Source: Planctomycetota bacterium (GTDB lineage: Bacteria > Planctomycetota > B15-G4 > SIAN01). From it: 64,000 bases of DNA. Below, one piece after another: positions 45,543 through 54,405 of the stretch; position 1 is the first letter of the stretch, and each line of letters starts with the position of its first letter. The DNA is taken from the NCBI GenBank assembly GCA_016795285.1, contig JAEUIC010000011.1, forward strand, positions 1-64,000, read 5' to 3'. The notes beneath the pieces were generated by a model. That model was not told the DNA's origin, did no database searches, and saw nothing but the letters and a program-made list of their open reading frames with translations. The position numbers were made by a program, and so were the translations under genes.

Positions 45543-47624
45543 TCAGTAGACGCGCGCCGGCAGGATCACCATGGTGAGCCCGCCGAAGTGGAGCCGCTTC
45601 TGCAGCGTGACCGCCGTCTCGTTGTGCAGGAAGCGCTGCAGGATCCCCTCGTCCTTGAAGATCACCTTGCCGGCGAAGAAGGTCGAGCGCGGGAACTCCT
45701 TGGCGACCTCGCGGCAGAGCTCCTCGGCGGCCTCGACCGCATCGGTGCCGATCGTCAGCTTGTGGCCGGAGGGCACGCCGAGCCGCCGGGCGAGGTCGAC
45801 GTAGCGGCGCAGCATCGACTCGGTCCGCTGCTCGAGCCCCTCGACGGCGTGGTCGCCCTTGAAGGCGCCCGAGTCGATCACGCCGACCGACACGAACAGC
45901 ACGTTCTTGAAGTGGTCCGGGAACGAGCGGAAGACGTTCAGCACCGTGTGGATGCCGAGGCCGCCCCACGTCGAGACCAGCACCACCGCGGTCGGCTGCG
46001 TCGGGTCGGGCGCGCGCATCACGCCGCCGTCGGGGAGCGGCAGGTGGGCGAGGTCGGAGTAGAGCGCCGAGAGCTTCTTCGCGACGTCGACGTAGTGGCG
46101 GCGCACCACGATGCAGGCCGCCACGCAGGCGCCGGTGACCGCGATCGTCACCCAGCCGCCCTCGGTGAACTTCTCGACCACGGTGACCGCGAGGATCGAC
46201 GTGCAGACCACGGTGCCGGTGATGAAGAGGGCGAGGCGGCGCGCGCGCAGCTCGGGGTCCTTCGTGGTCCGCGACCAGTAGATCGTCATCGCCAGCATCG
46301 AGAGCGCGAACGTCAAGAAGACGTTGATGCTGTACATCGTCACCAGGCGGCCGATCACGTCGCTGCCGCCGTGGCCGTCGTGACCCGCGCCGCTCGCGCG
46401 CGCCGCGTAGAGCAGCGCCACCAGCGAGGCGACCGCCATCGAGACCACGCCGTTCTGCGTCGTGAGCCGCTCGGAGAGCGCGGCGAAGCGGCGCGGCGCC
46501 CACGAGTCGATGGCGAGGTTGGCCAGCGTGCGCGGACCGGCGATGAAGCCGGCCTGCGCCGCCACCAGCAGCAGCGCCGCCTCGCTGATCAGCGCCAGGA
46601 AGACCAGCACCTTGCCGCCCGGGAGGTCGGCGGTGACGCTCCGCGCGAGCAGCGAGTTCATCGTCTCCTTCTCGCCGACCGCCAGCGGACGGATGTCCCA
46701 CAGCAGGTAGCAGAGGATCAGCCCCGACGCGACGAAGGCGAGCGAGATCGCCATGTAGCGCATGGTCGTCTTGGCGGTGCGCACGCGCGGCTCACGCAGG
46801 ATCGACATGCTGTTCGAGACCGCCTCGATGCCGGTGTAGGTGCCGCCGCCGAGCGAGAACGCCTTCAAGAAGAGCAGCACCATCGCCATCGGGCCGAAGC
46901 CGGGATCGTTCCAGTCGCGCTGGAAATCGCCGGCCAGCGCCTGCGCGCGCGGCCCGGCATCGCCGAGGTGGGCGACGATCCCGCCGACGATCAGCGCCGC
47001 ATGGGTGACGAGGAAGAGCAGGAAGATCGGCACCAGCGCGACCACCGACTCCTTGACGCCGCGCAGGTTGAGGACGACCAGCAGCACCAGCAGCGCGATG
47101 TCGACCGGGATCACCCACGACTCGGGGAACGGCATCACCTGCCGCAGCACGTCGCGCAGCGCGTTGCCGGCCGCCGCCACCGAGACCGTCACGGTCAGCA
47201 CGTAGTCGACCAGCAGCGCGCAGCCGGAGATCAGCCCGATGCGCGGCCCGAGCAGCTTGGTCGAGACGACGTAGCCGCCGCCGCCGTGCGGGAACTTCTC
47301 GATGATCCGCGAGTAGCACGACGAGATCAGGAAGACGGTGAGCGCGGTCGCGATCGCGAGCCCGATGGCGAGGTAGGTGTGGCTCTGCAGCGCCTTGAAC
47401 GACTCCTCGGGGCCGTACGCCGAGGAGGAGAGGCCGTCGGCGCCAAGACCGACCCAGGCGAGGAAGGGCACCAGCGAGAGGTGCTTGAGGAGCGTCTTGT
47501 CCTCGAGTTCGAGCGGCGCGCCGAACAGGAGATGGCGCAAGCGCACCCGCCAGCGCGCGCGGGGCTCGGGCGGCTCGGAGGGGGGTGGTGCGGGAGAGGC
47601 TCCCGCAGTGTCGCTGTCGGCCAT
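45543..47624 (-). CDS. APC-superfamily permease with C-terminal cytoplasmic domain (KimA-like)
   Basis: 693 residues. After a Pro-rich N-terminus there are about 12 transmembrane helices (residues about 45-505). The first has the broken-helix substrate site GLGADGLSSSAYGPEESF, as in APC transporters, followed by PHGGGGYVVSTKLLGPRIGLISG. The C-terminal 180 residues are soluble (VVLVSTWGGLGIHTVLNVFRSFPDHFKNVLFVSVGVID ... KLTIGTDAVEAAEELCREVAKEFP) and resemble a universal-stress-like regulatory domain. The layout suits KimA-type potassium or amino-acid:proton symporters. It starts 52 bases after the crotonase gene, probably in one operon. Confidence 0.82.
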   Translation of the reverse strand: MADSDTAGASPAPPPSEPPEPRARWRVRLRHLLFGAPLELEDKTLLKHLSLVPFLAWVGLGADGLSSSAYGPEESFKALQSHTYLAIGLAIATALTVFLISSCYSRIIEKFPHGGGGYVVSTKLLGPRIGLISGCALLVDYVLTVTVSVAAAGNALRDVLRQVMPFPESWVIPVDIALLVLLVVLNLRGVKESVVALVPIFLLFLVTHAALIVGGIVAHLGDAGPRAQALAGDFQRDWNDPGFGPMAMVLLFLKAFSLGGGTYTGIEAVSNSMSILREPRVRTAKTTMRYMAISLAFVASGLILCYLLWDIRPLAVGEKETMNSLLARSVTADLPGGKVLVFLALISEAALLLVAAQAGFIAGPRTLANLAIDSWAPRRFAALSERLTTQNGVVSMAVASLVALLYAARASGAGHDGHGGSDVIGRLVTMYSINVFLTFALSMLAMTIYWSRTTKDPELRARRLALFITGTVVCTSILAVTVVEKFTEGGWVTIAVTGACVAACIVVRRHYVDVAKKLSALYSDLAHLPLPDGGVMRAPDPTQPTAVVLVSTWGGLGIHTVLNVFRSFPDHFKNVLFVSVGVIDSGAFKGDHAVEGLEQRTESMLRRYVDLARRLGVPSGHKLTIGTDAVEAAEELCREVAKEFPRSTFFAGKVIFKDEGILQRFLHNETAVTLQKRLHFGGLTMVILPARVY

Positions 47625-47676
47625 CTTCGCGGCGGGGTCGGCACGGGGGACGCGCGCACCCGCTCCCGCATCTCCC

Positions 47677-48465
47677 TTATTGGCCGGTGAACGCCGCCGG
47701 CTTCTTGGCCAAGAACGCCTCGAGCCCGATCTTGCAGTCGGCCGAGGCGAACAGCTTCGCCTGCAACTCGCGCTCGAGCGCGAGCCCGCTCTCGAGCGGC
47801 AGCGCGCCGCCCGTCTGCACCGAGCGCTTGATCGCGCCGACCGCCGCCGACGCCTTGTGCGGCGGGCAGAACTGCTGCGCGAACGCCTGCACCTGCGCCG
47901 CGAAGTCGGCGGCCGGCAGCACGCGCGACACGAGTCCGACCCGCTCCGCCTCGGCGAAGTCGCAGGTCTTGCCCGTCACCATCCAGTCGAGCGCGCGCGT
48001 CGGCCCGAGCACCCGCGTGAGGCGCTGCGTCCCGCCCGTTCCCGGGAGGACGCCGAGCGCGACCTCGGGCAGCCCGATCTTCCCGCCGTCCTGCTTGGCG
48101 AGGCGAAAGTCGCAGGCGAGCGCGACCTCGAGGCCGCCGCCGACGCAGTGGCCGTTCAGCGCGGCGATGGTGAGCTTCGGAGTGTGCTCGAGCCGCAGCA
48201 GCGTCTCGTTGGCGTGCAGGCAGAAGTAGTACTTGAACGCCGGCGTCATCGCCTGGAGCTTCGCGATCGACGCACCGGCGCAGAAGAACTTGTCGCCCGC
48301 TCCAGTCACCACCAGCACGTGGACCGACTCGTCCATCCGCGCCGCGAGGATGCGGCGATCGAGCGCCAACATCATCTCGTGGCTGTAGCCGTTGACCGGC
48401 GGATCCTCGAGGGTGAGCCACGCGACGCCGCCGCGCACCTCGTATCGCACCAGCTCCACGTCCAC
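47677..48465 (-). CDS. enoyl-CoA hydratase/isomerase (crotonase) family protein
   Basis: 262 residues from a GTG with GGAGA eight bases upstream. The oxyanion-hole blocks are FFCAGASIAKLQ and ALNGHCVGGGLEVALACDFRLA. The catalytic glutamate positions fall in GGGLE and GLPEVALGVLPGTGGTQRL. It probably hydrates or isomerises enoyl-CoA in fatty acid or amino acid breakdown. The 3-hydroxyacyl-CoA dehydrogenase at 51888 and the CoA-transferase at the window start could act in the same pathway, but they are not in its operon. The exact substrate is unknown. Confidence 0.88.
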   Translation of the reverse strand: MDVELVRYEVRGGVAWLTLEDPPVNGYSHEMMLALDRRILAARMDESVHVLVVTGAGDKFFCAGASIAKLQAMTPAFKYYFCLHANETLLRLEHTPKLTIAALNGHCVGGGLEVALACDFRLAKQDGGKIGLPEVALGVLPGTGGTQRLTRVLGPTRALDWMVTGKTCDFAEAERVGLVSRVLPAADFAAQVQAFAQQFCPPHKASAAVGAIKRSVQTGGALPLESGLALERELQAKLFASADCKIGLEAFLAKKPAAFTGQ

Positions 48466-48610
48466 GCTTCGCTCTCCTCGCGATCGACTGGGCGGGCGAT
48501 CTTAGCGACGCCCCGCAGTGCAGAGGCGTGCAGCGGCGCGCGACGCGGCGTGCAGCGGGATGCGATGCGGCGCCGCGCGAGCGCGCGGAATGGGAAGCGA
48601 TCCCATGAAA

Positions 48611-48647
48611 CGGGCGAGCCGACGGCAGCAGGCCATCGGCTCGCCCG
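48611..48647 (-). terminator. 12-bp perfect hairpin terminator after the lipoprotein gene
   Basis: CGGGCGAGCCGA pairs with TCGGCTCGCCCG around a 13-base loop. On the minus strand it is followed by TTTCA, the nearest thing to a T tract among the hairpins here. It starts about 60 bases after the stop at 48708. Confidence 0.7.
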
Positions 48648-48707
48648 GAGATCGATCGTCGCGAGGAAGGTGCGCGCGGGACGCGTCACCGCCCTCCGTT
48701 CAGCGGC

Positions 48708-49097
48708 TCACTTCTCGAGGTGAGGCCACGGGTCGCTCGCCCACGGATAGCCGTCGGAGAGCGAGTAGAGGTCGATCGGCTCGAGGTCGTTGCCCGGCGA
48801 GATCGACGCCAGCAGGTAGAGCGGCGAGACGCACGCGTCGGCCGCGTACACCAGCGTGTAGGCGATGTGCTTCATCATGTGCAGCGGGATGTTGAGCGGC
48901 GCCAGCAGCACCGGCGTCGCATCCTTGGTCCCGGAGCCCCAATCGAGCGAGTCGTACACCGCGGAGAGCGGCACCGTGACCGGCGAGGTCACGACGACGG
49001 CGAGATCGGTGCCGACACGCTTGAGCGAGCCGCAACCCGGCAAGCTCAGGCAGGCCGCAGCGGCGAGTGCCGCAAGAGCCTTCAGGCTGGTCTTCAC
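48708..49097 (-). CDS. small lipoprotein (YceK-like)
   Basis: 129 residues. The GTG at 49097 is chosen because GAGGAGG lies exactly six bases upstream; the ATG at 49103 touches that site and is too close. The N-terminus MKTSLKALAALAAAACLSLPGC is a lipoprotein signal with the lipid-bearing Cys after LPG. The rest (VGTDLAVVVTSPVTVPLSAVYDSLDWG ... LNIPLHMMKHIAYTLVYAADACVSPLYLLAS) has a mildly hydrophobic middle, like small YceK-type outer-membrane lipoproteins. Function unknown. A terminator follows. Confidence 0.72.
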   Translation of the reverse strand: MKTSLKALAALAAAACLSLPGCGSLKRVGTDLAVVVTSPVTVPLSAVYDSLDWGSGTKDATPVLLAPLNIPLHMMKHIAYTLVYAADACVSPLYLLASISPGNDLEPIDLYSLSDGYPWASDPWPHLEK

Positions 49098-49198
49098 GCC
49101 CATCCTCCTCGATCCAACTCTCGCCGCATCGGCGCGACGTTGGCGTCCCGGAACCATCCCCGGGACGCCCAATGCCCCGGCGGACCACTGCATCTTGG

Positions 49199-49236
49199 TC
49201 AGCACTGCTCGTTGATCAGCACTGCTCGTTGGTCAG
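49199..49236. repeat. 17-bp tandem repeat beside tRNA-Thr
   Basis: TCAGCACTGCTCGTTG plus A or G occurs twice in tandem with four bases of a third copy, 17 bases downstream of the 3' end of tRNA-Thr. The unit length equals that of the unrelated repeat at 19267. Confidence 0.75.
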
Positions 49237-49252
49237 GTCGTGTCGTCGTGCA

Positions 49253-49327
49253 TGGAGCCAGAGATGGGGATTGAACCCATGACCCCCGCTTTACGAAAGC
49301 GGTGCTCTACCGCTGAGCTACTCTGGC
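49253..49327 (-). tRNA. tRNA-Thr (anticodon CGU)
   Basis: 75 bases forming a complete cloverleaf: acceptor GCCAGAG / CTCTGGC, D stem GCTC / GAGC, anticodon stem CCGCT / AGCGG with loop TTCGTAA, and T stem ATGGG / CCCAT with loop TTCAATC. The loop places CGT at positions 34-36, which reads ACG (threonine). The 3' CCA is encoded, after discriminator T. Confidence 0.95.
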
Positions 49328-49366
49328 CCGCCGTTCAGTTCCTTGTCGCTTCGATTCGTCGTTGCG

Positions 49367-51454
49367 TTACTTGGTCGCGCCGCGCAGCAGCGTCGCGCGA
49401 TCGGCCGCGCCGAGGAACGCCGCGCATCCGAGCGCGCGTCCGGCGGCCAAGCGAACCGCCGCGTTGCTCTCGCTCGCAGCCGCGTCCATCACCGGCTTCA
49501 GCACTTCCTCGGACGGCTTCGCGGTCATCTTCGCGAAGATCCCGCCGAGCGCATCGGCCGCCGCCACTCGGATCGCCTCGGAGCGCGCGCTGTCGGCGAA
49601 GATCGCGGCGACGGTCGGAGCGGCTTCGCCGAGGCCGAGGTGGCCGACCGCCTTCAGCACGCCACCGACGACCGTCTCCTCGCTGCGCGCGAGCGCCGCG
49701 GTGAGGTTCGCCGTCACGCCGCCCAGCGCCGCAGCCGGCAGGTGGCCGAGGATCATCGAGGCGCGCTCGGAAGCGGCGAGCGCCGCCGCGCGCTCATGGT
49801 TCAGCTCGGGCAGCGCCGCCTTCACCGTCTCGACCAGCGCATCGGCCGCGATCGGATCGGTGACGAAGCCCTTCACCTTGCCCTTGCCCTCGTACTGCGA
49901 CTTCACCGTCTCGGCCGAGGCGGCATCGCTGACGACGATCAGGGCCGCCGCGTTGGCGCGGAAGTCGGAGTCGTAGACGAACTGGTCGAGCGTCACGTCG
50001 GCGAGGCTGGCGCGCACGACCACCGCATCCTTCGGCGGCACCGTGCGCGAGCGGGCGAAGCCGAGCGCACCGCTGTCGGCGGTGATCACCGTGTAACCAG
50101 CTTCGCGCAGCGCAGCGGCGGTCACGTTGCGCGACTCGCTGCGATCGTCGATCACCAGCACCGTGCGCAGGGCGTCTTCGCCGAGCGCCTGGCCGAGCGC
50201 CCCGACGACGTCGGCGCTCTGGTCGCCGGCGCTCGAGAGCGCGAAGGCGGCCGCGTAGCGGACCGACTTGTAGTTGCAGCCGAGCGCAGCGCGCATCGCG
50301 TCGGTCGACGCGCCCATCGACTCGAGCGCCTTCAGCAGCTCGACGGCCGCCGTCGACGCGTCGTTCGCGATCGCGTAGGTGAGCGCGTCGGAGCAGCCCT
50401 TCGGGCCGCCGGACGCGATCAGCACGTCGAGTTCGGGATTCGCCTCGGGAGCCTCGCCCTCGGCGCCCATCTCCTTGGTCGAGGCGAGCGCCGCCTTCTC
50501 CGCAGCGTAGGCCGCGAGCAGCGCCGCTTGCGCCGACTCGGCCCCCACCGCCGCGAGGCAGCACTGCTGCGCGAGCTTGATGTGGCGCAGGATCGCCGGG
50601 ACCTTGGTCGCCGCGACCCCTTCGCCGCTCCAGTTCCAGACCGCGTCCTTGGTGTCGAACGGCGCGACCACCGAGGAGTCGTTCTGCAGGTAGCGGGTCG
50701 CCTGCGCGAGGAAGAGCTCGGTCGAGGAGGCGAGGCTGCTCGCCGCCTTGCCGGTGATCTTCATCAGCGACTCGTCGGCGGCGCCGCGGTTGACCTCGTT
50801 CTTGGTGGTCTCGGAGACCGCCTTCAGGGCCGGGACAGCGCGCGCATCGCCGATCACGCCGAGGCAGGCGACCGCATTGCGGACCACCCGCTCGTTGTCG
50901 GACTGCAGCGCCGCGATCAGCGGCAGCACCGCGTCGCCCGCCATGTGGTTCAGGCAGGTGATCGCCTTGACCCGCTTCTCCTGGTTGTCCTCGTCGCCGA
51001 GCACCGCGATGAAGGGCGCCGCCCCGTACTCCCCGTGGTTGGCGGAGAGCGCGTAGAGCGCGTCGCGGGCCGCGAGGAAGTCGCCGGTCAGCGCCGTCTC
51101 GACCAGCCCGTTGATGGTGTCGGCGTCATCGCTCTTCTCGGTGCGAGCGACGGTCGCGAGCTCGAGGAAGCGCTTCGCGGTCGACTCGAACTCGCCGCCC
51201 TTGATGAGCATCAAGGCGAAGAGCTCCTTGCCGGCCTGCCCGTAGAGGCGCAGCGCGTCCTCGTTCGAGGGGTTCTCGGCGAGGATCTCCTGGAACGCCT
51301 TCAGCGCTTCGTCGACCTTGCCGCGGAAGTAGAGATCGGCGCCCGCCTTGAACTTGTCGTCGACCGACTGCGCCTTCGCGGGCGCGGTGGCCATGAGCCC
51401 GAGCGCGAGGGCGAGGACGACGCGGACCGAACCGGCATACGAGAAGGAGAACAT
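49367..51454 (-). CDS. exported TPR/HEAT protein with an embedded receiver-like domain
   Basis: 695 residues from ATG 51454 (AGGAGGA upstream) with a signal peptide (about 1-27). A TPR-like pair (KFKAGADLYFRGKVDEALKAFQEILAENPSNEDALRLYG) is followed by HEAT repeats (AVLPLIAALQSDNERVVRNAVACLGVIGDARAVPALKAV). Near residues 430-560 a domain resembles a response-regulator receiver (TVLVIDDRSESRNVTAAALREAGYTVITADSGALGFA), but the phospho-acceptor position reads VVVR instead of LLD. More HEAT units follow to the end. A receiver fold outside the cytoplasm cannot receive phosphate in the normal way, so it is likely a binding module. Codon use is like its neighbours. Confidence 0.8.
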   Translation of the reverse strand: MFSFSYAGSVRVVLALALGLMATAPAKAQSVDDKFKAGADLYFRGKVDEALKAFQEILAENPSNEDALRLYGQAGKELFALMLIKGGEFESTAKRFLELATVARTEKSDDADTINGLVETALTGDFLAARDALYALSANHGEYGAAPFIAVLGDEDNQEKRVKAITCLNHMAGDAVLPLIAALQSDNERVVRNAVACLGVIGDARAVPALKAVSETTKNEVNRGAADESLMKITGKAASSLASSTELFLAQATRYLQNDSSVVAPFDTKDAVWNWSGEGVAATKVPAILRHIKLAQQCCLAAVGAESAQAALLAAYAAEKAALASTKEMGAEGEAPEANPELDVLIASGGPKGCSDALTYAIANDASTAAVELLKALESMGASTDAMRAALGCNYKSVRYAAAFALSSAGDQSADVVGALGQALGEDALRTVLVIDDRSESRNVTAAALREAGYTVITADSGALGFARSRTVPPKDAVVVRASLADVTLDQFVYDSDFRANAAALIVVSDAASAETVKSQYEGKGKVKGFVTDPIAADALVETVKAALPELNHERAAALAASERASMILGHLPAAALGGVTANLTAALARSEETVVGGVLKAVGHLGLGEAAPTVAAIFADSARSEAIRVAAADALGGIFAKMTAKPSEEVLKPVMDAAASESNAAVRLAAGRALGCAAFLGAADRATLLRGATK

Positions 51455-51887
51455 TCGAGGACTTCCTCCTTGTCCAAGCCGGCCACGGCACGTGGTCGGC
51501 GGAGTCGTCGGTGGCGCAGGCTGCCAACACAGCACGCGTCGTCGACGGAATGACCGGCCCGTCAAGGCCGGCGCGGTCAGCGCAAACGCGTCACGCCAGC
51601 TGCTTCCAGCGGACGAGCCCGAGCCTGCATCAAACGGAGCCTGCATGAAAACAACGGCCCCAGGAAACAGCCCCGACCCTTCGTCGTGGAAGGGTCGCGC
51701 CGCCTCCCGGGCGACACACGAGTGGGCCATATAGGACCCGCCCGCGCGTCGGTAACCACGCCTCAACCCTTGCAACGACAAGCACTTACGCTCAGGCTGA
51801 AGGAAGGCGCGGGATTGTAGCGAGAGCGTTTTCAGGGTCAAGGCGGCGCTTGATCGCGTCGGGTCGAGGCGGTTTCATCCCCCGCCC
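51455..51887. other. divergent intergenic region with hairpin and short repeats
   Basis: 433 bases with no convincing gene. It contains a perfect 8-bp hairpin GACCCTTC / GAAGGGTC (51675-51696, loop of 6) and a direct repeat of GAGCCTGCAT near 51621 and 51637. A relatively A/T-rich stretch at 51755-51835 probably holds the promoter of the exported HEAT protein. TTTCAT at 51874-51879, followed by CCCCCGCCC, fits the local promoter pattern for the gene at 51888. Confidence 0.55.
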
Positions 51888-52760
51888 ATGAACGCCCCCG
51901 AAGCTCCCTCCACCGTGGTCGTGATCGGCGCCGGAACGATGGGCCACGGCATCGCGCAAGTCGCGGCGCTAGCCGGCCTTAAGGTCACCCTCGTCGACCA
52001 GGACCAGGTCGCCCTCGAGCGCGGCCGCAAGAAGATCGACGAGCTGCTCGCGGGAGCGCTGCAGCGCGGGAAGTTGACCGAAGCCGATCGCGACCGGGCC
52101 GTCGCCCACCTTGCGACCTCGACCGATGCGCTCGCCGCGGCCCGCACCGCCGACCTCGTGATCGAGGCGATCGTCGAGAAGCTCGAGGTGAAGCAGTCGC
52201 TCTTCCGCGCGCTCGAGGGCGCGGTGCCGCCGCACGCGATCCTCGCCAGCAACACCTCGTCGCTGCCGCTCACCAAGATCGCGGCGCCGCTCGCGCGCCC
52301 CGAGCGGCTGATCGGCATGCACTTCTTCAACCCCGTCTTCCTGATGAAGCTCGTCGAGATCGTCGTCCACCCGCGCACCAGCGCCGAGGCGAAGGCGGCC
52401 GTCCTCGACGTGACGCGCCGGATGGGCAAGACCCCCATCGTCGTCCACGACTCGCCCGGCTTCGCGTCGAGCCGGCTCGGCGTCATCCTCGGCCTCGAGG
52501 CGATGCGCATGGTCGAGCAGGGCGTCGCGAGCCCGGCCGACATCGATACGGCGATGGAGCTCGGCTACAACCACCCGATGGGGCCGTTGAAGCTCACCGA
52601 CTTGGTCGGCCTCGACGTCCGCCTCGCCATCGCCGACACGCTCGCCAAGGAGATCGGCGGCGACCAGTACCGCGCGCCGCAGCTCCTGCGTGACATGGTC
52701 GCGCGCGGCGAGCTCGGCAAGAAGAGCGGCAAGGGCTTCTACGACTGGAAGCAGGGGTGA
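51888..52760 (+). CDS. hbd: 3-hydroxyacyl-CoA (3-hydroxybutyryl-CoA) dehydrogenase
   Basis: 290 residues, typical of single-function enzymes. The NAD site is VVVIGAGTMGHGIAQVAALAG; the catalytic block is ILASNTSSLPLTKIA and MHFFNPVFLMKLVEIV; the C-terminal domain has DSPGFASSRLGVILGLEAMRMVEQG and LGYNHPMGPLKLTDLVGLD. It oxidises 3-hydroxyacyl-CoA, probably 3-hydroxybutyryl-CoA, in beta-oxidation, or reduces acetoacetyl-CoA in the other direction. The stop overlaps the start of the next gene (GTGA), though that permease has no clear link to acyl-CoA metabolism. Confidence 0.92.
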   Translation: MNAPEAPSTVVVIGAGTMGHGIAQVAALAGLKVTLVDQDQVALERGRKKIDELLAGALQRGKLTEADRDRAVAHLATSTDALAAARTADLVIEAIVEKLEVKQSLFRALEGAVPPHAILASNTSSLPLTKIAAPLARPERLIGMHFFNPVFLMKLVEIVVHPRTSAEAKAAVLDVTRRMGKTPIVVHDSPGFASSRLGVILGLEAMRMVEQGVASPADIDTAMELGYNHPMGPLKLTDLVGLDVRLAIADTLAKEIGGDQYRAPQLLRDMVARGELGKKSGKGFYDWKQG

Positions 52761-54331
52761 ACGGCGCAGCGCCGGCCGCGCGCTGGTTCGTCCGCGGCGA
52801 CCTCGACGGCTTCTTCGGGCTCGCGCTCGACAACCTCGTCCAGCTGCTGCTGATCGACGCGCTCTGCCGCGGCGTGCTCGGCTTCGGCGACGAGCTGATG
52901 AACGGCCGCGTGCTGCCGGGCGCCGCGCTCTCGCTGCTGGTCGGCAACCTCTACTACTCGTGGCAGGCGCTCCGCCTCGCGCGCGCGACCGGCCGTTCCG
53001 ACCTCTGCGCGCTCCCCTACGGCATCAACACCGTCTCGCTGTTCGCCTACGTCTTCCTGGTGATGCTGCCGGCGAAGCTCGCCGCCGAGCGCGCCGGCCT
53101 CGCCGATCCGGCGAGCTTCGCGTGGCGCGCCGGCCTGGCCGCCGCCTTCGGCTCGGGCGTGATCGAGCTCGCCGGCGCCTTCTGCGCCGAGCCGCTGCGC
53201 CGCGCCACGCCACGCGCCGCGCTGCTCGCCACGCTGGCCGGCGTCGCGCTCGGATTCATCGGGCTCGGCTTCCTGTTCCGCACCTTCGCCCATCCGCTGG
53301 TCGGCTTCCCGACGCTCGCGATCGTGCTGCTCACCTACTTCGGGCGCGTCCGCTTCAAGGGCGGGCTGCCGGGTGGGCTCGTCGCCGTCGCGGTCGGCAC
53401 CGCGCTCGCGCACGCCACCGGCCTCGCGGCGCCGCCGACGCTGCCGCCGCTCGAGCTCCACGCGCCGCTGCCGTTCGTCGGCGATCTCTGGCGCGGGCTC
53501 CGCGAAGGAGCGCTGCTCGACCACCTCGGCGTCATCGTGCCGATGGGGCTCTTCGCGGTGATCGGCTCGCTGCAGAACCTCGAGTCGGCGGCGGCGGCGG
53601 GCGACGTCTACCCGACGCGGAGTTCGCTGGCGGTGAACGGCCTCGGCTCGCTGGCCGCCGCGCTGTTCGGCTCCTGCTTCCCGACCACGCTCTACATCGG
53701 CCATCCCGGCTGGAAGGCGCTCGGCGCGCGCGTCGGCTACTCGGCGCTCTCCGGCGTGGTGATGGCGCTGCTCTGCTGCACCGGCGCGCTCTCGTTCGTC
53801 GCCGGCTGGGTGCCGGTCGACGCCGGCATGGCGATCGTGCTCTGGATCGGCCTGGTGATCACCGCGCAGGCGTTCCAGGCGACGCCGAGCGCGCACGCCC
53901 CCGCCGTCGTGGTCGGGCTGCTGCCGGGCGTCGCCGCGTGGGGCGTCGTGCTGGTGAAGCAGGCGCTGCAGGTCGCCGGCTACGGCGCGCCCGGCGGCCC
54001 CGCGATCGACGGCGCGACGGTCGCCGCCTTCGCCCGCTTCGACACCTTCATCGCCGGCGGCTTCGCGCTGGAGCAGGGCTTCATCCTCGGCTCGATGGTG
54101 CTCGCCGCCGCGACCGTCGCCGTCATCGAGCGGCAGTTCCGCCGCGCCGCGCTCTGGTGCTTCGCCGCCGCCGCGCTCTCCGCCACCGGCCTGCTCCACT
54201 CCTGGCGGTTCGCGGGCGGCGACGTCGTGCTGGCGCTCGCGCCCGCGTGGCCGTTCGTCGGCGCCTACGCCGCGATGGGCGGCTGCTTCCTGCTCGCGCC
54301 GTGGATCACGCGTCCGGGCGACGGCCACTGA
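52757..54331 (+). CDS. NCS2-like (xanthine/uracil/adenine family) permease
   Basis: 524 residues from a GTG overlapping hbd. About 13-14 hydrophobic helices are visible. Blocks such as SDLCALPYGINTVSLFAYVFLVMLP, GSLQNLESAAAAGDVYPTRSSLAVNGLGSLAAALFGSCFPTTLYIGHPGWKALGARVGYS and HAPAVVVGLLPGVAAW match the nucleobase:cation symporter-2 fold, in the AzgA-like branch. NLESA occupies the place of a substrate-binding NxE region. A nucleobase or related compound is the likely substrate, but this is uncertain. Confidence 0.72.
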   Translation: MNGAAPAARWFVRGDLDGFFGLALDNLVQLLLIDALCRGVLGFGDELMNGRVLPGAALSLLVGNLYYSWQALRLARATGRSDLCALPYGINTVSLFAYVFLVMLPAKLAAERAGLADPASFAWRAGLAAAFGSGVIELAGAFCAEPLRRATPRAALLATLAGVALGFIGLGFLFRTFAHPLVGFPTLAIVLLTYFGRVRFKGGLPGGLVAVAVGTALAHATGLAAPPTLPPLELHAPLPFVGDLWRGLREGALLDHLGVIVPMGLFAVIGSLQNLESAAAAGDVYPTRSSLAVNGLGSLAAALFGSCFPTTLYIGHPGWKALGARVGYSALSGVVMALLCCTGALSFVAGWVPVDAGMAIVLWIGLVITAQAFQATPSAHAPAVVVGLLPGVAAWGVVLVKQALQVAGYGAPGGPAIDGATVAAFARFDTFIAGGFALEQGFILGSMVLAAATVAVIERQFRRAALWCFAAAALSATGLLHSWRFAGGDVVLALAPAWPFVGAYAAMGGCFLLAPWITRPGDGH

Positions 54332-54366
54332 CCCGCCCGCCGCCGCGCGGCACGCCAGCCCACCGC

Positions 54367-54372
54367 TAACCT
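54367..54372 (+). promoter_or_regulatory. probable -10 element (TAACCT) of the MscS-type channel gene
   Basis: GCTAACCT followed by GCGGCGCCCCC lies 34 bases before the ATG at 54406. Almost the same string stands before the gene at 63951. Confidence 0.4.
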
Positions 54373-54405
54373 GCGGCGCCCCCTCCTCGCTCGCAGGATC
54401 GTCCG

